Below, in pieces: positions 7,405 through 15,579 of a stretch of DNA of 39,727 nt. The notes under the pieces were generated by a model that was not told the DNA's origin, ran no database searches, and saw nothing but the letters and a program-made list of their open reading frames with translations. Within the stretch, counting starts at the first letter, position 1; the number at the start of each line of letters is the position of its first letter. Source of the stretch: Synergistaceae bacterium (lineage in GTDB: Bacteria; Synergistota; Synergistia; Synergistales; Synergistaceae); the NCBI GenBank assembly GCA_031269875.1, contig JAISYM010000031.1, positions 1-39,727 on the forward strand. Direction: 5' to 3'. Both the position numbers and the translations under genes were made by a program.

Positions 7405-9753
7405 TTATTCGTCATTCCCTATCGCGGTTATCCCGGTGTTGTTGTGGTTGCCAGTCAGCGTACCTTGACGGAGATAACCGATAAGTCCGCCTCTGTACGC
7501 ATTTCCGCTCCCCGTATTGACCGCTCGGATGTCCATACCAGCGCTCGCGGTGCAGTTTTTTATCACACAAAAACCATTGTCGTCCCCAACAATGCCGCCT
7601 GCGGCCGCGTAGGAGGTTTCTCCGGATTTTGAGGAGAAAACAGTCCCGCTCGCCACGCAATCCTCTACCGGAGCAATTATTGTCACATTACCGCTCACCC
7701 CAACGATGCCGCCTGCGGAGGACTTGGATGAAGTGGAAGAAGAGTAAACAGTCCCGCTCACTGCGCAACCCTTTATACTACCGAGGGAATACCCGGCAAT
7801 GCCACCAGCGCTGGATGCATCGGAAGATGCAACGGAAATGATCCCGTTTACTGTGCAACCCTCTATCTCGCCGTAGATGCTAAACCCGACAATGCCGCCC
7901 GCATGGGAGGAGGAGGAGGAGACGTAAACATTGCTCAGATGGACGTTTTTGATCGACCCATCGCTCTTTCCGAAAAGGCCGATGTCATTATAATCGGATG
8001 ATCCTTCGTCAATCGTCAGGTTCGATATCGCGTTCGCCTGCCCGCCGCCGTCGAATGTGCCATTGAAGTATACGGATGAGCCGATTGGCGTCCATTCCAT
8101 TCCGCCGAGGTCAATGTCCTTCGTGAGCGTGATTGTCTTGCCTGAAAAGTCGTCTTTAATGACTGCGGCACGACTATTCAGAGAGGCGATAGATTCTGCT
8201 TTTCCGTTCACTATTGCGGCCAACCCAGCTAGTTGTTCGGCTGATGATAAGTTGAAGGAAGTGTCTTTTGCATTATACCACGAAATATCCGCGACCTCGC
8301 TCCAGTTGCCGTTGGTCGCGGGTGCTGGGGGGATCGTGGGGATTGTTGGCGCTGGGGTTGGAGTAGGAGTTGAGCCGCCCGTACCTGTCGAAAGACGCGC
8401 GGCCTCGTCACCGAAACGAACCAACGCTGCCCCACCCGCTACTTTTTGAATATCTTTTATATCGTTTTCCGTTACTTCAAAACCCCATTGAATACCCAAT
8501 AATTCCAATTCATCTGCATACGAATCGGTATAGCTATCGCTCTCGCCACAAGCAAACTCAGTCCACCATATTGCCCCTCCTACTGTCTCCCCCGCCATAA
8601 GATGATCAAAAAGAAACATGCCGGTTACAGTGGCGTAGGCCATTTGAACATATTTATCAAAACCAATAACAGCCGCAGCGCCTGCGTTAATAAACGCTTT
8701 CGACATCTCACTGTCCCCACTCCCAAGCTCGCATGACGCTAAATATACAATAGGGCTATTGTTAAGCCGACCCTCTCCAGCATAATAATAAGTGAAAAAA
8801 TTTGGGTATACTGCTAATGCTTCTGCTTTTTCGCCAGTCACAAACACGCGGCCGTCCTTTGTGTATATCTTTCCCTCGTCGACAATTTTAACGCGTTTAT
8901 TTTTTCCTTCTCTGAGATCCTTAAGGTCTTGTGCGCTTAATTGCGTACCTGGAGAACACGGAACCCCAAAAGCAGGGCTACCGCCCAGAAGATTTTGCCA
9001 CCACACGCTCTTGCCATGTGAAATAATTGTCACAAAATCATATCCGTGAAGAGTTCTTAACTGTTGCAAAGAATCGTTGTAAGAAGAAAGATCCACACTA
9101 ACAACGTTTACTTTTTCACCATGTGTTTTATAATCTTCATTAAGTATATCTGCCATAGCAATATTTCTAGCAACCGTTTCCACAACACAGTTTATTATTT
9201 TGACATTGACTGTTTTGGGAGAGTCACGGGATTTGCGTGGTGAATATTTTTTTTGATTCCCTTGAATATTCGCATTAACTCCAGAAACATCCCCAAACGG
9301 CTGAGATTCCTCGTAGGAGAAGCAGATGGTATGTGTCAGGCCAGATTTTAACTCAATCTCTATCACTGAATCTTCAACCGGGTCGCCTCGATTTAACTTT
9401 ACGTCCGACACAGCAGGGTTATTTTTTAAGACATTGACGATCCTGCCCGCAAATATATCGAAGTCAAGAGCGTCCACCTTGACCCCATTTTCAACAAATA
9501 CATTCTTGTACGCGTCATCGATAACTGCCCAAGACTCGTCAACATCTTCCTGTGTAAAGGAAGATTCCTGCCCTGGGTCTACGGGATCCGGAGCCACCGG
9601 ATCCGGTACCACGGGGTCTACCGGCCAGGGGTAGCCCGGGTTGTAAGACGCGCTGTCGTCACCGCCCCCGCCGCCCCCCCCGCAGCCGCCGGACATAACG
9701 GCGAACGCGGCCAGCAACACGACAAGCCACAGCAACAAGCTCTTTTTTCTCAC
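7405..9753 (-). CDS. lipoprotein with caspase/gingipain-like domain and GLUG repeats
   Basis: A 782-residue predicted surface lipoprotein. Residues 1-24 are a lipoprotein-type signal peptide (MRKKSLLLWLVVLLAAFAVM, then SGGC) with lipidated Cys24 and a Gly-rich, Pro-rich tether (25-60). Residues about 70-440 look like a caspase/C25/CHAT-type cysteine peptidase fold: a strand ending in His246 (FVTIISHGKS) and, after an insert, Cys341 (VYLASCELGSGDSEMS) followed by AFINAGAAAVIGF. A PT-rich linker (461-480) leads to a beta-helical part with GLUG-like repeats near 591, 619, 650, 681, 719 and 755 (GGIVG/GGIAG). Proteolysis is inferred from the dyad and not certain. The start is GTG with AAGGAGT 8 nt upstream. 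A (GCTT)23 tract lies 124 bp upstream of the start codon. Confidence 0.75.
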   Translation of the reverse strand: MRKKSLLLWLVVLLAAFAVMSGGCGGGGGGGDDSASYNPGYPWPVDPVVPDPVAPDPVDPGQESSFTQEDVDESWAVIDDAYKNVFVENGVKVDALDFDIFAGRIVNVLKNNPAVSDVKLNRGDPVEDSVIEIELKSGLTHTICFSYEESQPFGDVSGVNANIQGNQKKYSPRKSRDSPKTVNVKIINCVVETVARNIAMADILNEDYKTHGEKVNVVSVDLSSYNDSLQQLRTLHGYDFVTIISHGKSVWWQNLLGGSPAFGVPCSPGTQLSAQDLKDLREGKNKRVKIVDEGKIYTKDGRVFVTGEKAEALAVYPNFFTYYYAGEGRLNNSPIVYLASCELGSGDSEMSKAFINAGAAAVIGFDKYVQMAYATVTGMFLFDHLMAGETVGGAIWWTEFACGESDSYTDSYADELELLGIQWGFEVTENDIKDIQKVAGGAALVRFGDEAARLSTGTGGSTPTPTPAPTIPTIPPAPATNGNWSEVADISWYNAKDTSFNLSSAEQLAGLAAIVNGKAESIASLNSRAAVIKDDFSGKTITLTKDIDLGGMEWTPIGSSVYFNGTFDGGGQANAISNLTIDEGSSDYNDIGLFGKSDGSIKNVHLSNVYVSSSSSHAGGIVGFSIYGEIEGCTVNGIISVASSDASSAGGIAGYSLGSIKGCAVSGTVYSSSTSSKSSAGGIVGVSGNVTIIAPVEDCVASGTVFSSKSGETSYAAAGGIVGDDNGFCVIKNCTASAGMDIRAVNTGSGNAYRGGLIGYLRQGTLTGNHNNTGITAIGNDE

Positions 9754-9876
9754 TTTTTCTCACTCCTTGGGAATTTTATTTTTTGGCGGTAACTTTTTGA
9801 CTTGGAAAAAGCCTGGGAAGCGCCATATAGAAAAAGGAAACCGCGCCCGGGCGGACGCGCGCAAAGACTACTTGGA

Positions 9877-10700
<824 letters not shown>

Positions 10701-10952
10701 TTAATCTTGCTTGTGAAAACCAGTTGTCCGGCCAATATCGTCATAGAGCGCTTTCGCCTCGTAATAATTTTCTTCGATGAAACTTTTTATCGAATCTTGC
10801 AGAAAACCAGATAACGTCATTCCCTTAAGTGACAATATCGCCGAGAGCAGCCTATTTGTCTCGACATCAACCCGCACCGTCAGCCCCACTAGTTTCTGCT
10901 TGGGCTTTACCTCTGGCGTTACCTTCTGCGTCCCCGCTTTCTCTTTGATCAT
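10701..10952 (-). CDS. ribbon-helix-helix-like small DNA-binding protein
   Basis: An 83-residue protein with a basic N-terminus and a central pattern typical of ribbon-helix-helix regulators: a beta strand (LTVRVDVET), a first helix (NRLLSAILSLKGM), a turn with TLSGF, and a second helix (LQDSIKSFIEENY). Such proteins act as dimers or tetramers on palindromic operators and often serve as antitoxins or autoregulators on mobile DNA. Supporting this, a perfect 13-bp inverted repeat overlaps the start codon and a 14-bp palindrome lies in the likely promoter spacer. Its toxin, if any, is not visible; the Fic gene upstream on the same strand is one candidate partner. The ribosome site is GGGGGGTG just before ATG. 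Confidence 0.6.
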   Translation of the reverse strand: MIKEKAGTQKVTPEVKPKQKLVGLTVRVDVETNRLLSAILSLKGMTLSGFLQDSIKSFIEENYYEAKALYDDIGRTTGFHKQD

Positions 10953-10988
10953 AAATACACCCCCCGTAAAAATTCGTGTATTTATGAT
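10948..10988. promoter_or_regulatory. 13-bp perfect inverted repeat over the RHH gene start
   Basis: ATCATAAATACAC (10948-10960) and GTGTATTTATGAT (10976-10988) are exact reverse complements with a 15-nt loop. The start codon is inside the first arm and the G-rich ribosome site (GGGGGG) is mostly in the loop. It can act as a DNA operator for the encoded protein or as an mRNA hairpin hiding the start codon. Which one cannot be told from sequence. Confidence 0.6.
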
Positions 10989-11033
10989 ACTCTCGCACTA
11001 AGACATTAGGCTAATTTAAAAAAGAAGATAAAA

Positions 11034-11062
11034 ATTATATGACTTATCGATAAGTTAGTAAT
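11034..11062 (-). promoter_or_regulatory. candidate promoter with operator palindrome in its spacer
   Basis: On the minus strand ATTACT (11062-11057), a 17-bp spacer and TATAAT (11039-11034) form a possible promoter for the RHH gene. The spacer is almost filled by the perfect 14-bp palindrome ACTTATCGATAAGT (11042-11055). A half-site GATAAGTC recurs at about 11090-11097. This layout is typical of autorepression, but is inferred. Confidence 0.4.
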
Positions 11063-11200
11063 ATTATAATCTAATTTATCTGTTTGATGATAAGTCAATA
11101 TTCATCTTTATGCAATATCACTTATTCAATTTATCCTCAGATTTTTTCGGCAGCATTTCGCAAGATTTCTCCTTGTTTTTTCGAGTTTTCTTGCGATTAT

Positions 11201-12241
11201 TTAACCCTTTCTCGCTGGTGGGTTACGTTGGTATTTTGTCTTGATATATTCATTGAGCGCTTGAGGTGTAGAATACCAAAAACCATCATCGCCAATTTCG
11301 GCCTCTAACCTGCCTCTGTTCGCCGCTTGACGCAAGGCGGCATAACTTATGTTTTTTGTCACCATTGAATCAAGCCGCACTCTATTTGAACCTTCGGCCA
11401 TTTGCGGAATGATAAAACGGTGAACATTGTCGATGACTGCTTTTGCAATAATAACCCCTAAGGGGCTGTCATTGCCTTTGTCTGCACAGTCCAATGCCTT
11501 AAGGTATTGCTCTCGGCGAGATTTTAAAATTATCGCTGGCGGGAAGCCAAGACGCACCAAGATCAGATTAAGCGCCAAACGTCCAGTTCTGCCGTTGCCG
11601 TCCAAAAAAGGGTGTATGCGCTCAAACTCGCAGTGAAGTCTCGCCAACCTTAACGGAAGATCGTAAGCGTCAATGCCTTCATTTTTTACCTCAACCCCGA
11701 GATGATTAACTTTGTCAATCCAAGCGGTAATGTTTGACAGTACCAGCGGAAACGTTGGCGGTGTCATTCCCCCGCCAAAAGGCAAAATGTCGTGTTCCCT
11801 AAATGATCCTGGCTTTTCACTCGCGAGCGCATTCTTGTGCGGTTCGACTTTCCACAAACTCTCAAGCAGCAGCTCGTGAATAAACCGAAGCTCCGTAATT
11901 GAGATTAAACCCTCTGGGATAAAGGTCTTAGGCGCTCTCGCTTGAGCATAAACCCACTTGGCCGCTTTCCCATACCCCTCAACCTCTAGGTAGTCCTTAA
12001 GTTCTTTCCCCCCAATCGCCCGCCGTCTTTGGAGCACTGCCTTTACTTCACGCAAGACAAGAGTGTTGCCCTCGATGCCGGTTGAGTTGTGTGCTTCAAC
12101 ATACCAAATATCGTCCCAAATGGCGCTCGCTTGCTCTAGATTTGGCAAACCGCCATACTGCGTGAGCGCTTTCGTCACGCTGGCAAATTGAGCCAATATA
12201 TTTTCAATAGATGGTCGGCCTTTCTTGATATAGCTGCACAT
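11201..12241 (-). CDS. Fic-domain protein with N-terminal inhibitory motif
   Basis: A 346-residue Fic protein, the family that usually transfers AMP from ATP to a hydroxyl group of a target protein. The full active motif is present, HPFLDGNGRTGR with catalytic His210. An N-terminal motif NSTGIEGNT (Ser53 to Glu57) matches the (S/T)xxxE(G/N) inhibitory helix of class II Fic enzymes, which autoinhibit by placing Glu near the ATP gamma-phosphate. The C-terminal 60 residues (TKNISYAALRQAA...GFWYSTPQALNEYI) resemble a small winged-helix segment. The target is unknown. There is no Shine-Dalgarno site; a TATAAT lies 8 nt before the ATG. It sits in an AT-rich accessory patch, between a transposase relic and an RHH gene. 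Confidence 0.9.
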   Translation of the reverse strand: MCSYIKKGRPSIENILAQFASVTKALTQYGGLPNLEQASAIWDDIWYVEAHNSTGIEGNTLVLREVKAVLQRRRAIGGKELKDYLEVEGYGKAAKWVYAQARAPKTFIPEGLISITELRFIHELLLESLWKVEPHKNALASEKPGSFREHDILPFGGGMTPPTFPLVLSNITAWIDKVNHLGVEVKNEGIDAYDLPLRLARLHCEFERIHPFLDGNGRTGRLALNLILVRLGFPPAIILKSRREQYLKALDCADKGNDSPLGVIIAKAVIDNVHRFIIPQMAEGSNRVRLDSMVTKNISYAALRQAANRGRLEAEIGDDGFWYSTPQALNEYIKTKYQRNPPARKG

Positions 12242-12242
12242 A

Positions 12243-12453
12243 ATGGCCTATTATACCATATTTTGTCACTGTACTTGATGAAATAATAATTAAAACAAAT
12301 TACACTCAAGCCGCAATTCCCGTCCCGCGCATTCCACTCGGAGGGGTGATTGAAGTAAACGGCAAGAAATTTATCAAGATCACTGCCAACCAGTATCAAG
12401 CATTTGTGGCACAATGCCGAACACTTCCTAAGTTCGGAAAAACTATGCCCTGA
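12243..12453 (+). pseudogene. possible fragment of a degraded plus-strand gene
   Basis: A frame without a start codon runs from 12243 to a TGA at 12451-12453. Its middle reads like real protein (IPVPRIPLGGVIEVNGKKF, then IKITANQYQAFVAQCRTL). The last part overlaps the transposase relic on the opposite strand, where only one can be genuine. It may be the end of an unrelated gene cut by insertion and deletion. I do not recognise the family. Confidence 0.25.
12250..12255 (-). promoter_or_regulatory. -10 element suggesting a leaderless fic mRNA
   Basis: On the minus strand TATAAT is followed by 8 nt and then the fic ATG. Transcription would start at or next to the start codon, which agrees with the missing ribosome site. 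The -35 region is poor, so this is tentative. Confidence 0.4.
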
Positions 12454-12501
12454 CTCCTTAAACTTTATCGCCGCTTCACGAAAGTCTATGCTGTATGCCA
12501 T
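12424..12501 (-). pseudogene. IS630-type transposase N-terminal relic
   Basis: From the ATG at 12501 the minus strand encodes MAYSIDFREAAIKFKESGHSF, then SELRK. This matches the conserved N-terminus (MxYSxDFRxxxIxFxxxGH) of IS630-family transposases, the start of their helix-turn-helix. After about 26 residues the similarity is lost, although the frame stays open to 12175. Catalytic DDE parts are absent. It is a dead fragment directly upstream of the aas-like gene. Confidence 0.6.
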
Positions 12502-12532
12502 ATATATTATAAAATATGGAGACGTGCCGGGG

Positions 12533-14689
12533 GTGGTCAACTTGTGGAGGTTTTTTACGAAGTTTTTTTTCAGGATTATCTACAGAATTGATGTCAGAGC
12601 GGAGAGCCTGGAACGGGTACTTTCGAGCGGCGAGAGCGAAAAGAGAGTTCTTCTGGTACCGCACTACGCCTCATTCATAGACCCGGTGCTATTTGGATTG
12701 TTCCTTCCGGGTAAGCCCACCGTGGTCGTTTCCCAGTCTCTCGCCCGAAAGAAGTGGTTTGGGCGCGTCAAGGACTGCTTTGATCACGAGGTAATCGATC
12801 TGAATGACCCCGTGTCGCTCAAGCGGATAGACGGCCTCTGGAAAAGAACGCGGTTTATCGTGCTCTTTCCGGAGCCGGAGCCCACTACAAACGGGCTCTT
12901 GATGAAGCTCTCCGAGGCCGCCGTCGCGGCCATTCAAGACAGCGGGGCGTGGGTGATAGCGGCGCGGGCGGTAAATACCCAGTTCACGCGCTTCTCACAG
13001 ATGCAGGAACGCCTCGTGCGCCGCCGTTTTCCGAAAGTATCGCTTATATGCGGAGAGGCTCGCGAAATTTCCAGCGAAACGGGCGGGGACGCGAGGTCCC
13101 GCAGGAAAAAGGCGATGCTGGCGCTGGAAGTGATGATAACGGACATCATAGCCGAGTCATTGTGGGATAAAAAGCCGGTCTTCGACACGCTCTTAGAACA
13201 ACGCGCTCTCTGGGGCGCGAAGCGGGTTATGGCGATGGAACCCGATGGCTCAAAGATAGATTGGAACGGCTTTATCACCAGAATTTTCCTCTTGGAGCGT
13301 GTCATAGGGAAAATTTCCAAAGAGGGCGAACTGGTTGGCATTATGCTGCCGAACTCCCTGATGACATTGGCCTCGATAATAGGCTGTCAGCACGCGGGAA
13401 GGACTCCGGCGATGCTGAACTACTCGATGGGCGCTCGATCCCTCATCGCGGCCTGCGACATAGCTAAGGTCAGGATGATGATTACATCGAGGCGCTTCGT
13501 GGAGGAGGGGAAATTCGCGCCGCTCGTAAGCGCACTTGAAAGCGCGGGTATAGCGCCGGTGTACCTCGAGGACGAGGTTTCGAAAATCGGCGCGGCGGGA
13601 AAGATAGGCTGTCTCATATCCGCTCTTTTGGCGTCTCCCACTCCAAACGCGTCTGAGGCGGCGAAGAGGACGGCCGTGGTGCTGTTCACGTCCGGCTCCG
13701 AGGGTACGCCAAAACCCGTCGCTCTCTCGCACCTCAATATTCAGGCGAACACGGCGCAGGTTCGCGGCACGCTCGACTTTTACGCGCTGGACGTGATGCT
13801 GGACATAATGCCGATGTTCCACTCTTTCGGACTCTGCACCGGCACGGTAATGCCGCTATCCGCGGGAATGCCCATAGCCTTCTACCCGACTCCGCTGCAC
13901 TACAAGAAGATACCTCAGTACGCTTTCGAGACGAGGAGCACGGTGCTCCTGGGGACGAACGCGTTTCTCGCGGGCTACGCAAAGAACGCCGAGGAACTTG
14001 ATTTTTTTGAGATGAGGTATGTCATCTGCGGCGGCGACAAACTGAAAGAGAATACGGCCAAACTCTGGATGGATAAGTTTGGCAAGCGGGTGCTGGAGGG
14101 ATACGGGGTAACCGAGGCATCTCCCGTCGTGGGAGTCAACAAGCCGGGGTATGTTAAATTCGGCTCTATCGGGCGTCCCCTTCCATGCGTGCGCCCGAAA
14201 CTCATTCCCGTGGAGGGAGTGACCGGAGGCGGCAGGTTAGTCATAAACGGGCCAAACGTGATGATGGGTTATATACAGGCCGACGGCTCGATACTCCCGC
14301 CTCCCGCCGATGGCTACGACACCGGCGATATCGTCTCGATAGACGAGGACGGCTTTATGACAATAGAGGGCAGGGCGAGGAGATTCGCCAAGATCGGCGG
14401 TGAGATGGTTTCCTTGGCGCAGATAGAAGCGGCCGTTCAAGAGGTATGGCCGGATGAGGCACAGGCCGTAGTGAGTGTGCCGGATGAGAACAGAGGAGAG
14501 GTTATAGTGCTTCTGACCGAAAGGGCGGGGGCCGACAAGGAGGATCTGCGCGCGGGACTTTCCGCGATTGGTCTGCCCGAACTCGTCATACCTAAAAAAA
14601 TAATTTACGCCGAATCAATTCCCAGAATAGGGGTCGGAAAGATAGATTACCAGAGCGCGGCAAAGTTAGCCAAGGAGGAAATGGCATGA
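12533..14689 (+). CDS. aas: Aas-like acyltransferase/acyl-ACP synthetase with altered PlsC motifs
   Basis: About 718 residues from the GTG at 12533, matching E. coli Aas along its length. Aas re-acylates lysophosphatidylethanolamine at the inner membrane using acyl-ACP it makes itself. The C-terminal AMP-ligase part is intact: LFTSGSEGTPKP, YGVTEASPV, GYDTGD, and the catalytic Lys in IGVGKIDY. In the N-terminal PlsC-type domain the HX4D motif reads HYASFID, with Tyr at the usual His position and His shifted back by one, and FPEGR reads FPEPEP. Acyltransferase activity is therefore doubtful. The frame extends to 12404, but that part overlaps the transposase relic; GGAG at 12519 supports GTG 12533. 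ATG 12488 is the alternative. It overlaps the next gene by ATGA. Confidence 0.8.
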   Translation: MVNLWRFFTKFFFRIIYRIDVRAESLERVLSSGESEKRVLLVPHYASFIDPVLFGLFLPGKPTVVVSQSLARKKWFGRVKDCFDHEVIDLNDPVSLKRIDGLWKRTRFIVLFPEPEPTTNGLLMKLSEAAVAAIQDSGAWVIAARAVNTQFTRFSQMQERLVRRRFPKVSLICGEAREISSETGGDARSRRKKAMLALEVMITDIIAESLWDKKPVFDTLLEQRALWGAKRVMAMEPDGSKIDWNGFITRIFLLERVIGKISKEGELVGIMLPNSLMTLASIIGCQHAGRTPAMLNYSMGARSLIAACDIAKVRMMITSRRFVEEGKFAPLVSALESAGIAPVYLEDEVSKIGAAGKIGCLISALLASPTPNASEAAKRTAVVLFTSGSEGTPKPVALSHLNIQANTAQVRGTLDFYALDVMLDIMPMFHSFGLCTGTVMPLSAGMPIAFYPTPLHYKKIPQYAFETRSTVLLGTNAFLAGYAKNAEELDFFEMRYVICGGDKLKENTAKLWMDKFGKRVLEGYGVTEASPVVGVNKPGYVKFGSIGRPLPCVRPKLIPVEGVTGGGRLVINGPNVMMGYIQADGSILPPPADGYDTGDIVSIDEDGFMTIEGRARRFAKIGGEMVSLAQIEAAVQEVWPDEAQAVVSVPDENRGEVIVLLTERAGADKEDLRAGLSAIGLPELVIPKKIIYAESIPRIGVGKIDYQSAAKLAKEEMA

Positions 14690-15546
14690 AAATAGGATTT
14701 ATAGGCACAGGCGTGATGGGACTCTCGATGGCCGGGCATCTGATGGACGCCGGACATGAACTCTGCGTCTATAACCGGACGGCAGAAAAGTGCGAACCGC
14801 TGATCGCGAGGGGCGCGAAACTTATGGACGGCCCCGGCGACGCGGCTGATGCAAGCGACGCAGTATTCTCCATCATAGGTTTCCCGAAGGACGTGGAGGA
14901 CGTGTACCTCGGGCCGGGCGGGGTAATCGAGCGAGCCCGTCCCGGGACCCTGCTCGTGGACATGACGACATCGAGCCCGAGCCTGGCGCGGAAGATATAC
15001 GATGCCGCGAAGGCCCGTGGGCTTGCCGCCTGCGACGCTCCGGTAACGGGCGGCGACAGAGGCGCTCGCGACGCCACGCTTTCGATCCTGGTGGGAGGGG
15101 ACGAAAGCGACGTCGAGCGCGCGATGCCGCTGCTGCGCGTAATGGGCAGGACAATCGTCCACTTCGGGAAGGCCGGCTGCGGTCAGCTCGCAAAACTCGC
15201 CAATCAGATAGTCATCGCCGGCACAATGCTGGGGGTGTGCGAAGGCCTGTCGTTCGCGCGGGGCGCAGGTCTCGATCCCGCAAAGTTTTTGGAATGCGCT
15301 GAGGCCGGTTCCGCCGGCAGCTGGAGCCTCTCGAACTACGGCCCCCGCATCTTGAACGGAGACTTTGAGCCGGGCTTTTTCGTCAAACACTTTATAAAGG
15401 ATATGAAACTGGCGGAGGAGTCGTCCGGCGAGATCGGCATGAACCTCGATGGCCTGCGCGCCGCTCTGGCGCAGTACGAAAAACTCGCGGCAAGCGGCGG
15501 AGCGGAAAACGGAACACAGGGCTTGTTTAAGCTGTACGGGAACTAA
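14686..15546 (+). CDS. 3-hydroxyisobutyrate dehydrogenase-family oxidoreductase
   Basis: A 286-residue beta-hydroxyacid dehydrogenase. The Rossmann motif GFIGTGVMGLSMAGHL is at residues 4-19, followed by NRT typical of NADP-preferring members. Also present are the substrate-binding signature DAPVTGG(D)RGA and the catalytic Lys in GQLAKLANQ. Family members oxidise or reduce 3-hydroxyisobutyrate, tartronate semialdehyde or related acids; the substrate is unknown. Its ATG overlaps the stop of the Aas-like gene by 4 bp (ATGA), so the two are translationally coupled. No functional link between them is obvious. Confidence 0.85.
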   Translation: MKIGFIGTGVMGLSMAGHLMDAGHELCVYNRTAEKCEPLIARGAKLMDGPGDAADASDAVFSIIGFPKDVEDVYLGPGGVIERARPGTLLVDMTTSSPSLARKIYDAAKARGLAACDAPVTGGDRGARDATLSILVGGDESDVERAMPLLRVMGRTIVHFGKAGCGQLAKLANQIVIAGTMLGVCEGLSFARGAGLDPAKFLECAEAGSAGSWSLSNYGPRILNGDFEPGFFVKHFIKDMKLAEESSGEIGMNLDGLRAALAQYEKLAASGGAENGTQGLFKLYGN

Positions 15547-15579
15547 CATACTCCGATGGCTGAGGTCGCTGGAGTATGT
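15546..15579. terminator. 9-bp inverted repeat between convergent genes
   Basis: ACATACTCC (15546-15554) and GGAGTATGT (15571-15579) are perfect inverted repeats separated by 16 bp. They fill the gap between the oxidoreductase and the convergent argH and touch both stop codons. There is no T-run, so termination is only plausible. Confidence 0.4.
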
